Assembly: GCA_964016885.1 (NCBI GenBank)
Contig: OZ024741.1
Location: forward strand, 410,349,464 to 410,413,463
Reading direction: 5' to 3'
Length of the DNA stretch: 64,000 nucleotides
Source: Eledone cirrhosa
Taxonomy: Eukaryota > Mollusca > Cephalopoda > Octopoda > Eledonidae
Made by a program: the position numbers and the translations under genes. Positions 13,401 to 25,376 of the stretch are shown here, one piece after another; position 1 is the stretch's first letter, and every line of letters begins with the position of its first letter. The notes beneath the pieces are model-generated. The model was not told the DNA's origin and made no database searches. It saw nothing but the letters and a program-made list of their open reading frames with translations.

Positions 13401-14199
13401 TTTACCATACTTCTAATGTAAGACACTGTCTATGTTGTTGAACCCTTCCATTACCATATTTCTAATGAAAGACATTGTCTATCTTGTTTAACCCTTTCAT
13501 TACCATATTTCTCATGACTCTGTCTATGTTGTTTAACCCTTCCATTACCATATTTCTAATGTAAGAAACTGTCTATGTTGTTTAACCCTTTCATTACCAT
13601 ATTTCTAATGAAAGACACTGTCTATGTTGTTTAACCCTTCCATTACCATATTTCTAATGAAAGACATTGTCTATCTTGTTTAACCCTTTCATTACCATAT
13701 TTCTCATGACTCTGTCTATGTTGTTTAACCCTTCCATTACCATATTTCTAATGTAAGACACTGTCTATGTTGTTTAACCCTTTCATTACCATATTTCTAA
13801 TGTAAGACACTGTCTATGTTGTTTAACACTTCCATTACCATATTCCTTATGTAAGACACTGTCTATGTTGTTTAACCCTTCCATTACCATATTTCTAATG
13901 TAAGACACTGTCTATGTTGTTTAACACTTCCATTACCATATTTCTTATGTAAGACACTGTCTATGTTGTTTAACACTTCCATTACCATATTTCTAATGTA
14001 AGACACTGTCTATGTTGTTTAACACTTCCATTACCATATTTCTTATGTAAGACACTGTCTATGTTGTTTAACCCTTCCATTACCATATTTCTAATGAAAG
14101 ACACTGTCTATGTTGTTTAACACTTTCATTGCCATATTTCTAATGTAAGACACTGTCTATGTTGTTTAACCCTTTCATTGCGATATTTGTAATGTAAGA

Positions 14200-16290
14200 C
14201 ACTGTCTATGTTGTTTAACCCTTTCATTACCATATTTCTAATGTAAGACACTGTCTATGTTGTTTAACCTTTTCACTACCATCTTTAATACTTTCATTAC
14301 CATATTTCTTATGTAAGACACTCTCTATGTTGTTTAACACTTTCATTACCTTAATTATAATGTAAGACACCGTCTATGTTGTTTAACCTTTTCACTACCA
14401 TCTTTAACACTTTCATTACCATATTTCTTATGTAAGACACTCTCTATGTTGTTTAACCCTTTCATTACCATATTTCTAATGTAAGACCTTGTCTATGTTC
14501 TTTAACCCTTTCATTACCTTATTTATAATGTAAGACACCGTCTATGTTGTTTAACCTTTTCACTACCATCTTTAACACTTTCATTACTATATTTCTGATG
14601 TAAGACACTGTCTATGTTGTTTAATCCTTTCATTACCATATTTCTAATGTAAGACACTGTCTATGTTGTTTAACCCTTTCATTACCATATTTCTAAGGTA
14701 AGACTCTGTCTATGTTGTTTAACCCTTTCATTACCGTATTTCTAATGAAAGACACTGTCTATGTTGTTTAACCCTTTCATTACCATATTTCTAATGTAAG
14801 ACTCTGTCTATGTTGTTTAACCCTTCCATTACCATATTTCTAATGTAAGACACTGTCTATGTTGTTTAACCCTTTCATTACCATATTTCTAATGAAAGAC
14901 ACTGTCTATGTTGTTTAACCCTTCCATTACTATATTTCTAATGAAAGACACTGTCTATGTTGTTTAACCCTTCCATTACCACATTTCTAATGTAAGAAAC
15001 TGTCTATGTTGTTTAACCCTTTCATTACCATATTTCTAATGAAAGACACTGTCTATGTTGTTTAACCCTTCCATTACCATATTTCTAATGAAGGACATTG
15101 TCTATCTTGTTTAACCCTTTCATTACCATATTTCTCATGACTCTGTCTATGTTGGTTAACCCTTTCATTACCATATTTCTAATGTAAGACACTGTCTATG
15201 TAGTTTAAACCCTATTACTACCATATTTCTAATGAAAGACATTGTCTATCTGGTTTAACCCTTTCATTACCATATTTCTCATGACTCTGTCTATGTTGTT
15301 TAACCCTTTCATTACCACATTTATAATGTAAGACACTGTTTATATTATTTAACCCTTTCACTACCATATTTCTAATGTAAGACAGTGTCTATGTTGTTTA
15401 ACACTTTCATTACCATATTTCTAATGAAAGACACTGTCTATTGTTGTTTAACTCTTCCATTACCACATTTCTAATGTAAGAAACTGTCTATGTTGTTTAA
15501 CCCTTCCATTACCATATTTCTAATGAAAGACATTGTCTATCTTGTTTAACCCTTTCATTACCATATTTCTCATGACTCTGTCTATGTTGGTTAACCCTTT
15601 CATTACCATATTTCTAATGTAAGACACTGTCTATGTTGTTTAACACTTTCATTGCCATATTTCTATTGTAAGACACTGTCTATGTTGTATAACCCTTTCA
15701 CTACAATATTTCTAATATAAGACCTTTTCTATGTTGTTTAACCCTTTCATTACCATATTTCTAATGTAAGAGACTGTCTATGTTGTTTAACCCTTTCATT
15801 ACCATATTTCTAATGTAAGACACTGTCTATGTTGTTTAACACTTTCATTACCATATTTCTTATGTAAGACTCTGTCTATGTTGTTTAACCCTTCCATTAC
15901 CATATTTCTAATGTAAGACACTGTCTATGTTGTTTAACACTTTCATTGCCATATTTCTAATGTAAGACACTGTCTATGTTGTTTAACCCTTCCATTACCA
16001 TATTTCTGATGTAAGACAGTGTCTATGTTGTTTAACCCTTCCATTACCATATTTCTAATGTAAGACACTGTCTATGTTGTTTAACCCTTTCATTACCATA
16101 TTTCTAATGAAAGACACTGTCTAAGTTGTTTAACCCTTTCATTACCATATTTCTAATGAAAGACACTGTCTATGTTGTTTAACCCTTTCATTACCATATT
16201 TTCTATGTAAACACTGTCTATGTTGTTTAACCCTTTCATTACCATATTTCTAATGTAAGAGACTCTCTATGTTGTTTAACCCTTTCATTA
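14200..16290 (+). repeat. 2.09-kb segment duplicated at +3,419 bp, copy 1
   Basis: Markers match 17619-19709 at exactly 3,419 bp. They include TTAATTATAATG (14351 and 17770), TAGTTTAAAC (15201 and 18620), the extra-T unit with CTATTGTTGTTTAAC (near 15,440 and 18,858), TTCTATTGTAAG (15661 and 19080) and GACTCTCTATG (16261 and 19680). The match ends at about 16291, where copy 2 switches to a CCAAATTTC unit. A shorter inner match at +1,945 bp (around 14.9-15.5 and 16.85-17.4 kb) shows a further, overlapping exchange. Confidence 0.85.
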
Positions 16291-17618
16291 CCATATTTCT
16301 AATGTAAGACACTGTCTATGTTGTTTAACCCTTTCATTACCATATTTTTAATGTAAGACTCTGTCTATGTTGTTTAACCCTTTCATTACCGTATTTCTAA
16401 TGAAAGACACTGTCTATGTTGTTTAACCCTTTCATTACCATATTTCTAATGTAAGACTCTGTCTATGTTGTTTAACCCTTCCATTACCATATTTCTAATG
16501 TAAGACACTGTCTATGTTGTTTAACCCTTTCATTACCATATTTCTAATGAAAGACACTGTCTATGTTGTTTAACCCTTCCATTACTATATTTCTAATGAA
16601 AGACACTGTCTATGTTGTTTAACCCTTCCATTACCACATTTCTAATGTAAGAAACTGTCTATGTTGTTTAACCGTTTCATTACCATATTTCTAATGAAAG
16701 ACACTGTCTATTTTGTTTGACCCTTCCATTACCATATTTCTAATTAAAGACATTGTCTCTCATGTTTAACCTTTTCATTACCATATTTCTCATGACTCTG
16801 TCTATGTTGTTTAACCCTTTCATTACCATATTTATAATGTAAGACACTGTCTATGTTGTTTAACCCTTTCACTACCATATTTCTAATGAAAGACACTGTC
16901 TATGTTGTTTAACCCTTCCATTACCACATTTCTAATGTAAGAAACTGTCTATGTTGTTTAACCCTTTCATTACCATATTTCTAATGAAAGACACTGTCTA
17001 TGTTGTTTAACCCTTCCATTACCATATTTCTAATGAAAGACATTGTCTATCTTGTTTAACCCTTTCATTACCATATTTCTCATGACTCTGTCTATATTGG
17101 TTAACCCTTTCATTACCATATTTCTAATGTAAGACACTGTCTATGTAGTTTAAACCCTATTACTACCATATTTCTAATGAAAGACATTGTCTATCTTGTT
17201 TAACCCTTTCATTACCATATTTCTCATGACTCTGTCTATGTTGTTTAACCCTTTCATTACCACATTTATAATGTAAGACACTGTCTATGTTATTTAACCC
17301 TTTCACTACCATATTTCTAATGTAAGACAGTGTCTATGTTGTTTAACACTTTCATTACCATATTTCTAATGAAAGACACTGTCTATTGTTGTTTAACCCT
17401 TCCATTACCACATTTCTAATGTAAGAAACTGTCTATGTTGTTTAACCCTTCCATTACCACATTTCTAATGTAAGAAATTGTCTATGTTGTTTAACCTTTT
17501 CATTACCATATTTCTAATGAAAGACATTGTCTATCTTGTTTAACCCTTTCATTACCATATTTCTCATGACTCTGTCTATGTTGGTTAACCCTTTCACTAC
17601 AATATTTCTAAGGTAAGA

Positions 17619-19709
17619 CACTGTCTATGTTGTTTAACCCTTTTATTACCATATTTCTAATGTAAGACACTGTCTATGTTGTTTAACCTTTTCACTACCA
17701 TCTTTAATACTTTCATTACCATATTTCTTATGTAAGACACTCTCTATGTTGTTTAACACTTTCATTACCTTAATTATAATGTAAGACACCGTCTATGTTG
17801 TTTAAACTTTTCACTACCATCTTTAACACTTTCATTACCATATTTCTTATGTAAGACACTCTCTATGTTGTTTAACCCTTTCATTACCATATTTCTAATG
17901 TAAGACCTAGTCTATGTTCTTTAACCCTTTCATTACCTTATTTATAATGTAAGACACCGTCTATGTTGTTTAACCTTTTCACTACCATCTTTAACACTTT
18001 CATTACTATATTTCTGATGTAAGACACTGTCTATGTTGTTTAATCCTTTCATTACCATATTTCTAATGTAAGACACTGCCTATGTTGTTTAACCCTTTCA
18101 TTACCATATTTCTAAGGTAAGACTCTGTCTATGTTGTTTAACCCTTTCATTACCGTATTTCTAATGAAAGACACTGTCTATGTTGTTTAACCCTTTCATT
18201 ACCATATTTCTAATGTAAGACTCTGTCTATGTTGTTTAACCCTTCCATTACCATATTTCTAATGTAAGACACTGTCTATGTTGTTTAACCCTTTCATTAC
18301 CATATTTCTAATGAAAGACACTGTCTATGTTGTTTAACCCTTCCATTACTATATTTCTAATGAAAGACACTGTCTATGTTGTTTAACCCTTCCATTACCA
18401 CATTTCTAATGTAAGAAACTGTCTATGTTGTTTAACCCTTTCATTACCATATTTCTAATGAAAGACACTGTCTATGTTGTTTAACCCTTCCATTACCATA
18501 TTTCTAATGAAAGACATTGTCTATCTTGTTTAACCCTTTCATTACCATATTTCTCATGACTCTGTCTATGTTGGTTAACCCTTTCATTACCATATTTCTA
18601 ATGTAAGACACTGTCTATGTAGTTTAAACCCTATTACTACCATATTTCTAATGAAAGACATTGTCTATCTTGTTTAACCCTTTCATTACCATATTTCTCA
18701 TGACTCTGTCTATGTTGTTTAACCCTTTCATTACCACATTTATAATGTAAGACACTGTTTATATTATTTAACCCTTTCACTACCATATTTCTAATGTAAG
18801 ACAGTGTCTATGTTGTTTAACACTTTCATTACCATATTTCTAATGAAAGACACTGTCTATTGTTGTTTAACCCTTCCATTACCACATTTCTAATGTAAGA
18901 AACTGTCTATGTTGTTTAACCCTTCCATTACCATATTTCTAATGAAAGACATTGTCTATCTTGTTTAACCCTTTCATTACCATATTTCTCATGACTCTGT
19001 CTATGTTGGTTAACCCTTTCATTACCATATTTCTAATGTAAGACACTGTCTATGTTGTTTAACACTTTCATTGCCATATTTCTATTGTAAGACACTGTCT
19101 ATGTTGTATAACCCTTTCACTACAATATTTCTAATATAAGACCTTTTCTATGTTGTTTAACCCTTTCATTACCATATTTCTAATGTAAGAGACTGTCTAT
19201 GTTGTTTAACCCTTTCATTACCATATTTCTAATGTAAGACACTGTCTATGTTGTTTAACACTTTCATTACCATATTTCTTATGTAAGACTCTGTCTATGT
19301 TGTTTAACCCTTCCATTACCATATTTCTAATGTAAGACACTGTCTATGTTGTTTAACCCTTTCATTGCCATATTTCTAATGTAAGACACTGTCTATGTTG
19401 TTTAACCCTTCCATTACCATATTTCTGATGTAAGACAGTGTCTATGTTGTTTAACCCTTCCATTACCATATTTCTAATGTAAGACACTGTCTATGTTGTT
19501 TAACCCTTTCATTACCATATTTCTAATGAAAGACACTGTCTAAGTTGTTTAACCCTTTCATTACCATATTTCTAATGAAAGACACTGTCTATGTTGTTTA
19601 ACCCTTTCATTACCATATTTTCTATGTAAACACTGTCTATGTTGTTTAACCCTTTCATTACCATATTTCTAATGTAAGAGACTCTCTATGTTGTTTAACC
19701 CTTTCATTA
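17619..19709 (+). repeat. 2.09-kb segment duplicated from 14.2 kb, copy 2
   Basis: Partner of 14200-16290 at +3,419 bp with only scattered single-base differences seen by eye. At its right edge, near 19.70 kb, the variant order changes to a unit with CCAAATTTCTAATG followed by the TATGTCTTCAACC cassette, which marks an exchange breakpoint. Confidence 0.85.
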
Positions 19710-21596
19710 CCAAATTTCTAATGAAAGACACTGCCTATGTCTTCAACCCTTCCATTACCATATTTTTAATCTAAGACACTGTCTATGTTTTTTAACCCTT
19801 CCATTACCATACTTCTAATGTAAGACACTGTCTATGTTGTTTGACCCTTCCATTACCATATTTCTAATGAAAGACATTGTCTATCTTGTTTACCCTTTTC
19901 ATTACCATATTTCTTATGACTCTGTCTATGTTGTTTAACCCTTTCATTACCATATTTATAATGTAAGACACTGTCTATTTGTTTAACCCTTTCACTAGCA
20001 TATTTCTAATGTAAGACTCTGTCTATGTTGTTTAACCCTTTCATTACCATATTTCTAATGAAAGACACTGTCTATGTTGTTTAACCCTTCCATTACCACA
20101 TTTCTAATGTAAGAAACTGTCTATGTTGTTTAACCCTTTCATTACCATATTTCTAATGAAAGACACTGTCTATGTTGTTTAACCCTTCCATTACCATATT
20201 TCTTATGTAAGACACTGTCTATGTTGTTTAACCCTTCCATTACCATATTTCTAATGAAAGACACTGTCTATGTTGTTTAACACTTTCATTGCCATATTTC
20301 TAATGTAAGACACTGTCTATGTTGATTAACCCTTTCATTGCGATATTTGTAATGTAAGACACTGTCTATGTTGTTTAACCCTTTCACTACAATATTTCTA
20401 AGGTAAGACACTGTCTATGTTGTTTAACCCTTTCATTACCATATTTCTAATGTAAGACACTGTCTATGTTGTTTAACCTTTTCACTACCATCTTTATTAC
20501 TTTCATTACCATATTTCTTATGTAAGACACTCTCTATGTTGTTTAACCCTTTCATTACCTTATTTATAATGTAACACAACGTCTATGTTGTTTAACCTTT
20601 TCACTACCATCTTTAACACTTTCATTACCATATTTCTTATGTAAGACACTCTCTATGTTGTTTAACCCTTTCATTACCATATTTCTAATGTAAGACCCTG
20701 TCTATGTTGTTTAACCCTTTCATTACCTTATTTATAATGTAAGACACCGTCTATGTTGTTTAACCTTTTCACTACCATCTTTAACACTTTCATTACCATA
20801 TTTCTTATGTAAGACACTGTCTATGTTGTTTAACCCTTTCATTACCATATTTCTAATGTCAGACTCTGTCTATGTTGTTTAATCCTTTCATTACCATATT
20901 TCTAATGTAAGACACTGTCTATGTTGTTTGCCCCTTTCATTACCATATTTCTAATGTAAGACACTGTCTATGTTGTTTAACCCTTTCATTACCATATTTC
21001 TAACGTAAGACTCTGTCTATGTTGTTTAACCCTTTCATTACCATATTTCTAACGTAAGCCACTGTTTATGTTGTTTAACCCTTTCATTACCGTATTTCTA
21101 ATGAAAGACACTGTCTATGTTGTTTAACCCTTTCATTACCATATTTCTGATGTAAGACTCTGTCTATGTTGTTTAACCCTTCCATTACCATGTTTCTAAT
21201 GTAAGACACTGTCTATGTTGTTTAAACCTTTCTTTACCATATTTCTAATGTAAGAGACTGTCTATGTTGTTTAACCCTTTCATTACCATATTTCTAATGT
21301 AAGAGACTGTCTATGTTGTTTAGCCCTTTCATTACCATAATTCTAATGAAAGACACTGTCTATGTCTTTAACCCTTCCATTACCATATTTTTAATCTAAG
21401 ACACTGTCTATGTTTTTTAACTCTTCCATTACCATACTTCTAATGTAAGACACGGTCTATGTTGTTTAACCCTTCCATTACCATATTTCTAATGAAAGAC
21501 ATTGTCTATCTTGTTTAACCCTTTCATTACCATATTTCTCATGACTCTGTCTATGTTGTTTAACCCTTTCATTACCACATTTATAATGTAAGACAC

Positions 21597-21599
21597 TGT
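21597..21599. other. Left target-site triplet TGT (possible 3-bp TSD)
   Basis: TGT ends the left satellite flank here and is repeated at 21864-21866 at the start of the right flank. The uninterrupted paralogue near 17282-17284 has TGT once. Three bases may be a minimal target-site duplication or chance microhomology. The 5-20 bp duplication typical of LINE-driven SINE insertion is not seen. Confidence 0.5.
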
Positions 21600-21645
21600 T
21601 GTTTCCTTGAGCAAGACACTTTATTTCACATTGCTCCAGTTTACT

Positions 21646-21658
21646 CAGCTGTAGAAAT
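21646..21658 (+). repeat. 13-bp direct repeat in the inserted element, copy 1
   Basis: CAGCTGTAGAAAT occurs here and again at 21773-21785, 127 bp downstream in the same orientation. The second copy sits in the GGGCATCCAGCTGTAGAAA block that I associate with cephalopod repeats. The first follows a GCTCCAGTTTACT stretch. The repeat suggests a composite or internally rearranged element. Confidence 0.85.
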
Positions 21659-21661
21659 GAG

Positions 21662-21687
21662 ATGATAGGGACTGGGGTCCCTATCAT
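21662..21687. repeat. 11-bp perfect inverted repeat in the inserted element
   Basis: ATGATAGGGAC (21662-21672) and GTCCCTATCAT (21677-21687) are perfect inverted arms around a 4-nt loop TGGG. The stem has five G-C pairs and would be stable in RNA. It may be a conserved structural part of the family or a remnant of the junction between two fused modules. Confidence 0.9.
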
Positions 21688-21703
21688 TCCACTACAAAGT
21701 GGT

Positions 21704-21718
21704 CGTGGAGGTGCCACG
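21704..21718. repeat. 5-bp inverted repeat in the inserted element
   Basis: CGTGG and CCACG are separated by AGGTG. The stem is short but G-C rich, and it lies 17 bp after the 11-bp hairpin, so the element's transcript could fold into two adjacent stems. It is weak evidence on its own. Confidence 0.45.
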
Positions 21719-21772
21719 GCAAAAAAGCACCCAGCACTCACTGTAAATGAGGTTGGTGTTAGGAAGGGCATC

Positions 21773-21785
21773 CAGCTGTAGAAAT
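21773..21785 (+). repeat. 13-bp direct repeat in the inserted element, copy 2
   Basis: Second copy of CAGCTGTAGAAAT, partner of 21646-21658. Recombination between the two would remove the central hairpin-bearing 127 bp. Confidence 0.85.
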
Positions 21786-21838
21786 CAAGCCAGAATCAGT
21801 TCCCGTCCCACCCTTGCAAGCAGGGAAAAAGCGGACGT

Positions 21839-21863
21839 AAAATGAAATGATGATGAATGATGA
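21839..21863 (+). repeat. ATGA/TGATGA microsatellite tail of the element
   Basis: A run of ATGAA, ATGATG and ATGA units ends the element. It is imperfect, which implies some age or an intrinsically irregular tail. A simple-repeat 3' end is typical of many SINEs and gives the plus orientation used here. Confidence 0.8.
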
Positions 21864-21866
21864 TGT
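21864..21866. other. Right target-site triplet TGT (possible 3-bp TSD)
   Basis: Second copy of the triplet flanking the insertion. The satellite then resumes in correct phase with CTATGTTATTTAACC. Because the element's tail is itself ATG/TGA-rich, the right boundary is uncertain by a base or two. Confidence 0.5.
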
Positions 21867-23300
21867 CTATGTTATTTAACCCTTTCACTACCATATTTCT
21901 AATGTAAGACAGTGTCTATGTTGTTTAAGCCTTTCATTACCATATTTCTAATGAAAGACACTGTCTATGTTGTTTAACGCTTCCATTACCACATTTCTAA
22001 TGTAAGAAACTGTCTATGTTGTTTAACCCTTTCATTACCATATTTCTAACGTAAGACACTGTCTATGTTGTTTAACCCTTTCATTACCGTATTTCTAATG
22101 AAAGACACTGTCTATGTTGTTTAACCCTTTCATTAGCATATTTCTAATGTAAGACACTGTCTATGTTGTTTAACCTTTTCACTACCATCTTTAACACTTT
22201 CATTACCATATTTCTTATGTAAGACACTCTCTATGTTGTTTAACCCTTTCATTAGCATATTTCTAATGTAAGACCCTGTCTATGTTGTTTAACCCTTTCA
22301 TTACCATATTTATAATGTAAGACACCGTCTATGTTGTTTAACCTTTTCACTACCATCTTTAACACTTTCATTACCATATTTCTTATGTAAGACACTGTCT
22401 ATGTTGTTTAATCCTTTCATTACCATATTTCTAATGTAAGACACTGTCTATGTTGTTTAACCCTTTCATTACCATATTTCTAATCTAAGACTCTGTCTAT
22501 GTTGTTTAACTCTTCCATTACCATATTTCTAATGTAAGACACTGTCTATGTTGTTTAACCCTTTCATTACCATATTTCTAATGAAAGACACTGTCTATGT
22601 TATTTATCCCTTTCATTACCATATTTCTAATGTAAGACACTGTCTATGTTGTTTAACCCTTTCATTACCATATTTCTAATGTAAGACACTGTCTATGTTG
22701 TTTAACCCTTTCATTACCATATTTCTAATGTAAGAGACTGTCTATGTTGTTTAACCCTTTCATTACCATAATTCTAATGAAAGACACTGTCTATGTCTTT
22801 AACCCTTCCATTACCATATTTTTAATCTAAGACACTGTCTATGTTTTTTAACTCTTCCATTACCATATTTCTAATGAAAGACATTGTCTATCTTGTTTAA
22901 CCCTTTCATTACCATATTTTTCATGACTCTGTCTATGTTGTTTAACCCTTTAATTACCATATTTCTAATATAAGACCCTGTCTATGTTGGTTAACCCTTT
23001 CATTACCTTATTTATAATGTAAGACACCGTCTATGTTGTTTAACCTTTTCACTACCATCTTTAACACTTTCATTACCATATTTCTTATGTAAGACACTGT
23101 CTATGTTGTTTAATCCTTTCATTACCATATTTCTAATGTAAGACACTGTCTATGTTGTTTAACCCTTTCATTACCATATTTCTAATGTAAGACTCTGTCT
23201 ATGTTGTTTAACCCTTTCATTACCATATTTCTAACGTAAGACACTGTCTATGTTATTTAACCCTTTCATTACCATATTTCTAATGTAAGACTCTGTCAAT

Positions 23301-25376
23301 GTTGTTTAACCCTTTCATTACCATATTTCTAATGAAAGACACTGTCTATGTTGTTTAACCCTTTCATTACCATATTTTCTATGTAAACACTGTCTATGTT
23401 GTTTAACCCTTTCATTACCATATTTCTAATGTAAGAGACTGTCTATGTTGTTTAACCCTTTCATTACCATAATTCTAATGAAAGACACTGTCTATGTCTT
23501 TAACCCTTCCATTACCATATTTTTAATCTGAGACACTGTCTATGTTTTTTAACACTTCCTTTATACTTCTAATGTAAGACACTGTCTATGTTGTTTAACC
23601 CTTTCATTACCATATTTCTAATGTAAGACACTGTCTATGTTGTTTAACCCTTTCATTACCGTATTTCTAATGAAAGACACTGTCTATGTTGTTTAACCCT
23701 TTCATTACCATATTTCTAATGTAAGACACTGTCTATGTTGTTTAACCTTTTCACTACCATCTTTAACACTTTCATTACCATATTTCTTATGTAAGACACT
23801 CTCTATGTTGTTTAACCCTTTCATTACCATATTTCTAATGTAAGACCCTGTCTATGTTGTTTAACCCTTTCATTACCTTATTTATAATGTAAAACACCGT
23901 CTATGTAGTTTAACATTTTCACTACCATCTTTAACACTTTCATTACCATATTTCTTATGTAAGACACTGTCTATGTTGTTTAACCCTTTCATTACCATAT
24001 TTATAATGTAAGACTCTGTCTATGTTGTTTAACCCTTTCATTACCATATTTCTAACGTAAGACACTGGCTATGTTGTTTAACCCTTTCATTACCGTATTT
24101 CTAATGAAAGAAACTGTCTATGTTGTTTAACCCTTTCATTACCGTATTTCTAATGTAAGACACTGTCTATGTCTTTAACCCTTCCATTACCATATTTTTA
24201 ATCTAAGACACTGTCTATGTTTTTTAACCCTTCCATTACCATATTTCTAATGAAAGACATTGTCTATCTTGTTTAACCCTTTCATTACCATATTTCTAAA
24301 GTAAGACCCTGTCTAATGTTGGTTAACACTTTCATTACCTTATTTATAATGTGAGACACCGTCTATGTTGTTTAACCTTTTCACTACCATCTTTAACACT
24401 TTCATTACCATATTTCTTATGTAAGACACTCTCTATGTTGTTTAACCCTTTCATTACCATATTTCTAATGTAAGACCTTGTCTATGTTTTTTAACCCTTT
24501 CATTACCTTATTTATAATGTAAGACACTGTCTATGTTGTTTAACCTTTTCACTACCATCTTTAACACTTTCATTACCATATTTCTTATGTAAGACACTCT
24601 CTATGTTGTTTAACCCTTTCATTACCATATTTCTAATGTAAGACCTTGTCTATGTTTTTTAACCCTTTCATTACCTTATTTATAATGTAAGACACCGTCT
24701 ATGTTGTTTAACCTTTTCACTACCATCTTTAACACTTTCATTACCATATTTCTTATGTAAGACACTGTCTATGTTGTTTAATCCTTTCATTACCATATTT
24801 CTAATGTAAGACACTGTCTATGTTGTTTAACCCTTTCATTACCATATTTCTAATGTAAGACTCTGTCTATGTTGTTTAACCCTTTCATTACCGTATTTCT
24901 AATGAAAGACACTGTCTAGGTTGTTTAACCCTTTCATTACCATAATTCTAATGAAAGACACTGTCTATGTCTTTAACCCTTCCATTACCATATTTTTAAT
25001 CTAAGACACTGTCTATGTTTTTTAACTCTTCCATTACCATACTTCTAATGTAAGACACTGTCTATGTTGTTTAACCCTTCCATTATCATATTTCTAATGA
25101 AAGACATTGTCTATCTTGTTTAACCCTTTCATTACCATATTTCTCATGACTCTGTCTATGTTGTTTAACCCTTTCATTACCATATTTCTAATGTAAGAAC
25201 CTGTCTATGTTGGTTAACACTTTCATTACATTATTTATAATGTAAGACACCGTCTATGTTGTTTAACCTTTTCACTACGATCTTTAACACTTTCATTACC
25301 ATATTTCTTATGTAAGACACTGTCTACGTTGTTTAATCCTTTCACTACCATATTTCTAATGTAAGACACTGTCTAT
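23301..25376 (+). repeat. 2.08-kb tandem duplication, copy 1
   Basis: It abuts copy 2 (25377-27571). The shift is 2,076 bp at the left (TTTTCTATG units at 23374 and 25450; ATCTGAGACACTG at about 23526 and 25602; GTCTAATGTTGG at 24311 and 26387). It becomes 2,195 bp at the right (CTAGGTTG at 24916 and 27111; CTACGTTG at 25324 and 27519). The 119-bp change equals one 49-bp plus one 70-bp unit gained in copy 2. Confidence 0.9.

Larger units (their letters stand above)
1..21599 (+). repeat. 49-bp satellite array, left arm
   Basis: Uninterrupted head-to-tail copies of one AT-rich unit, all in the same orientation. A clean unit is 799-847 and its next copy is 848-896, which fixes the period at 49 bp. 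Its landmarks in order are GTAAGACACTG, TCTATGTTG, TTTAACCC, TTTCATTACCATA and TTTCTAAT. The clean unit has 15 G+C of 49 (31%), no CpG, and a strongly pyrimidine-rich plus strand (31 of 49). Unit lengths of 45, 46, 48 and 70 bp are interspersed in recurring order. The array begins in mid-unit at base 1, so it extends beyond the window. Stops (TAA three times per unit on the plus strand; TTA, CTA and TCA complements on the minus strand) and a length of 1 modulo 3 close every frame. I do not recognise it as a named satellite. No gene is present in this stretch. Confidence 0.97.
21600..21863 (+). mobile_element. SINE-like (non-autonomous) element insertion, cephalopod-type repeat
   Basis: This is the only non-satellite sequence in the window. 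It is about 264 bp, clearly richer in G+C than its surroundings, and has no coding capacity of its own. Its left end is TGTTTCCTTGAGCAAGACAC. The right half contains GTTAGGAAGGGCATCCAGC, then AAAGCGGACGTAAAATG and a TGA/ATGA-rich tail, so I orient it plus. From memory, the GGAAGGGCATCCAGC block and a GCGGACGT plus (ATG)n end are hallmarks of dispersed repeats in octopus and squid; I could not verify this. The empty site is known: 17226-17284 followed by CTATGTTATTT matches the joined flanks. No convincing pol III A-box/B-box pair, terminal inverted repeats or reverse transcriptase is visible. It could also be a truncated composite or another non-autonomous family. Confidence 0.75.

Noticed and set aside
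21613..21620. AAGACACT in the element also occurs in the satellite unit, suggesting common origin
   Set aside because: Eight bases without further alignment on either side; easily chance.
21478..21771. Minus-strand open frame of 97 codons beginning with MPFLTPTSF
   Set aside because: It starts inside the inserted element and runs through its left end into satellite units, ending in array sequence. Its C-terminal half is translated 49-bp repeat (GNERVKQ twice). No recognisable domain and no start context; it is open by chance where the insertion breaks the stop pattern.
21600..21863. tRNA gene or tRNA-derived head in the insertion
   Set aside because: No B-box like GGTTCGANTCC and no cloverleaf could be found on either strand. 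The element may be 5' truncated or not tRNA-derived.
21600..21863. DNA transposon with terminal inverted repeats
   Set aside because: The ends (TGTTTCC... and ...AATGATGA) are not inverted copies. The inverted repeats present are internal.
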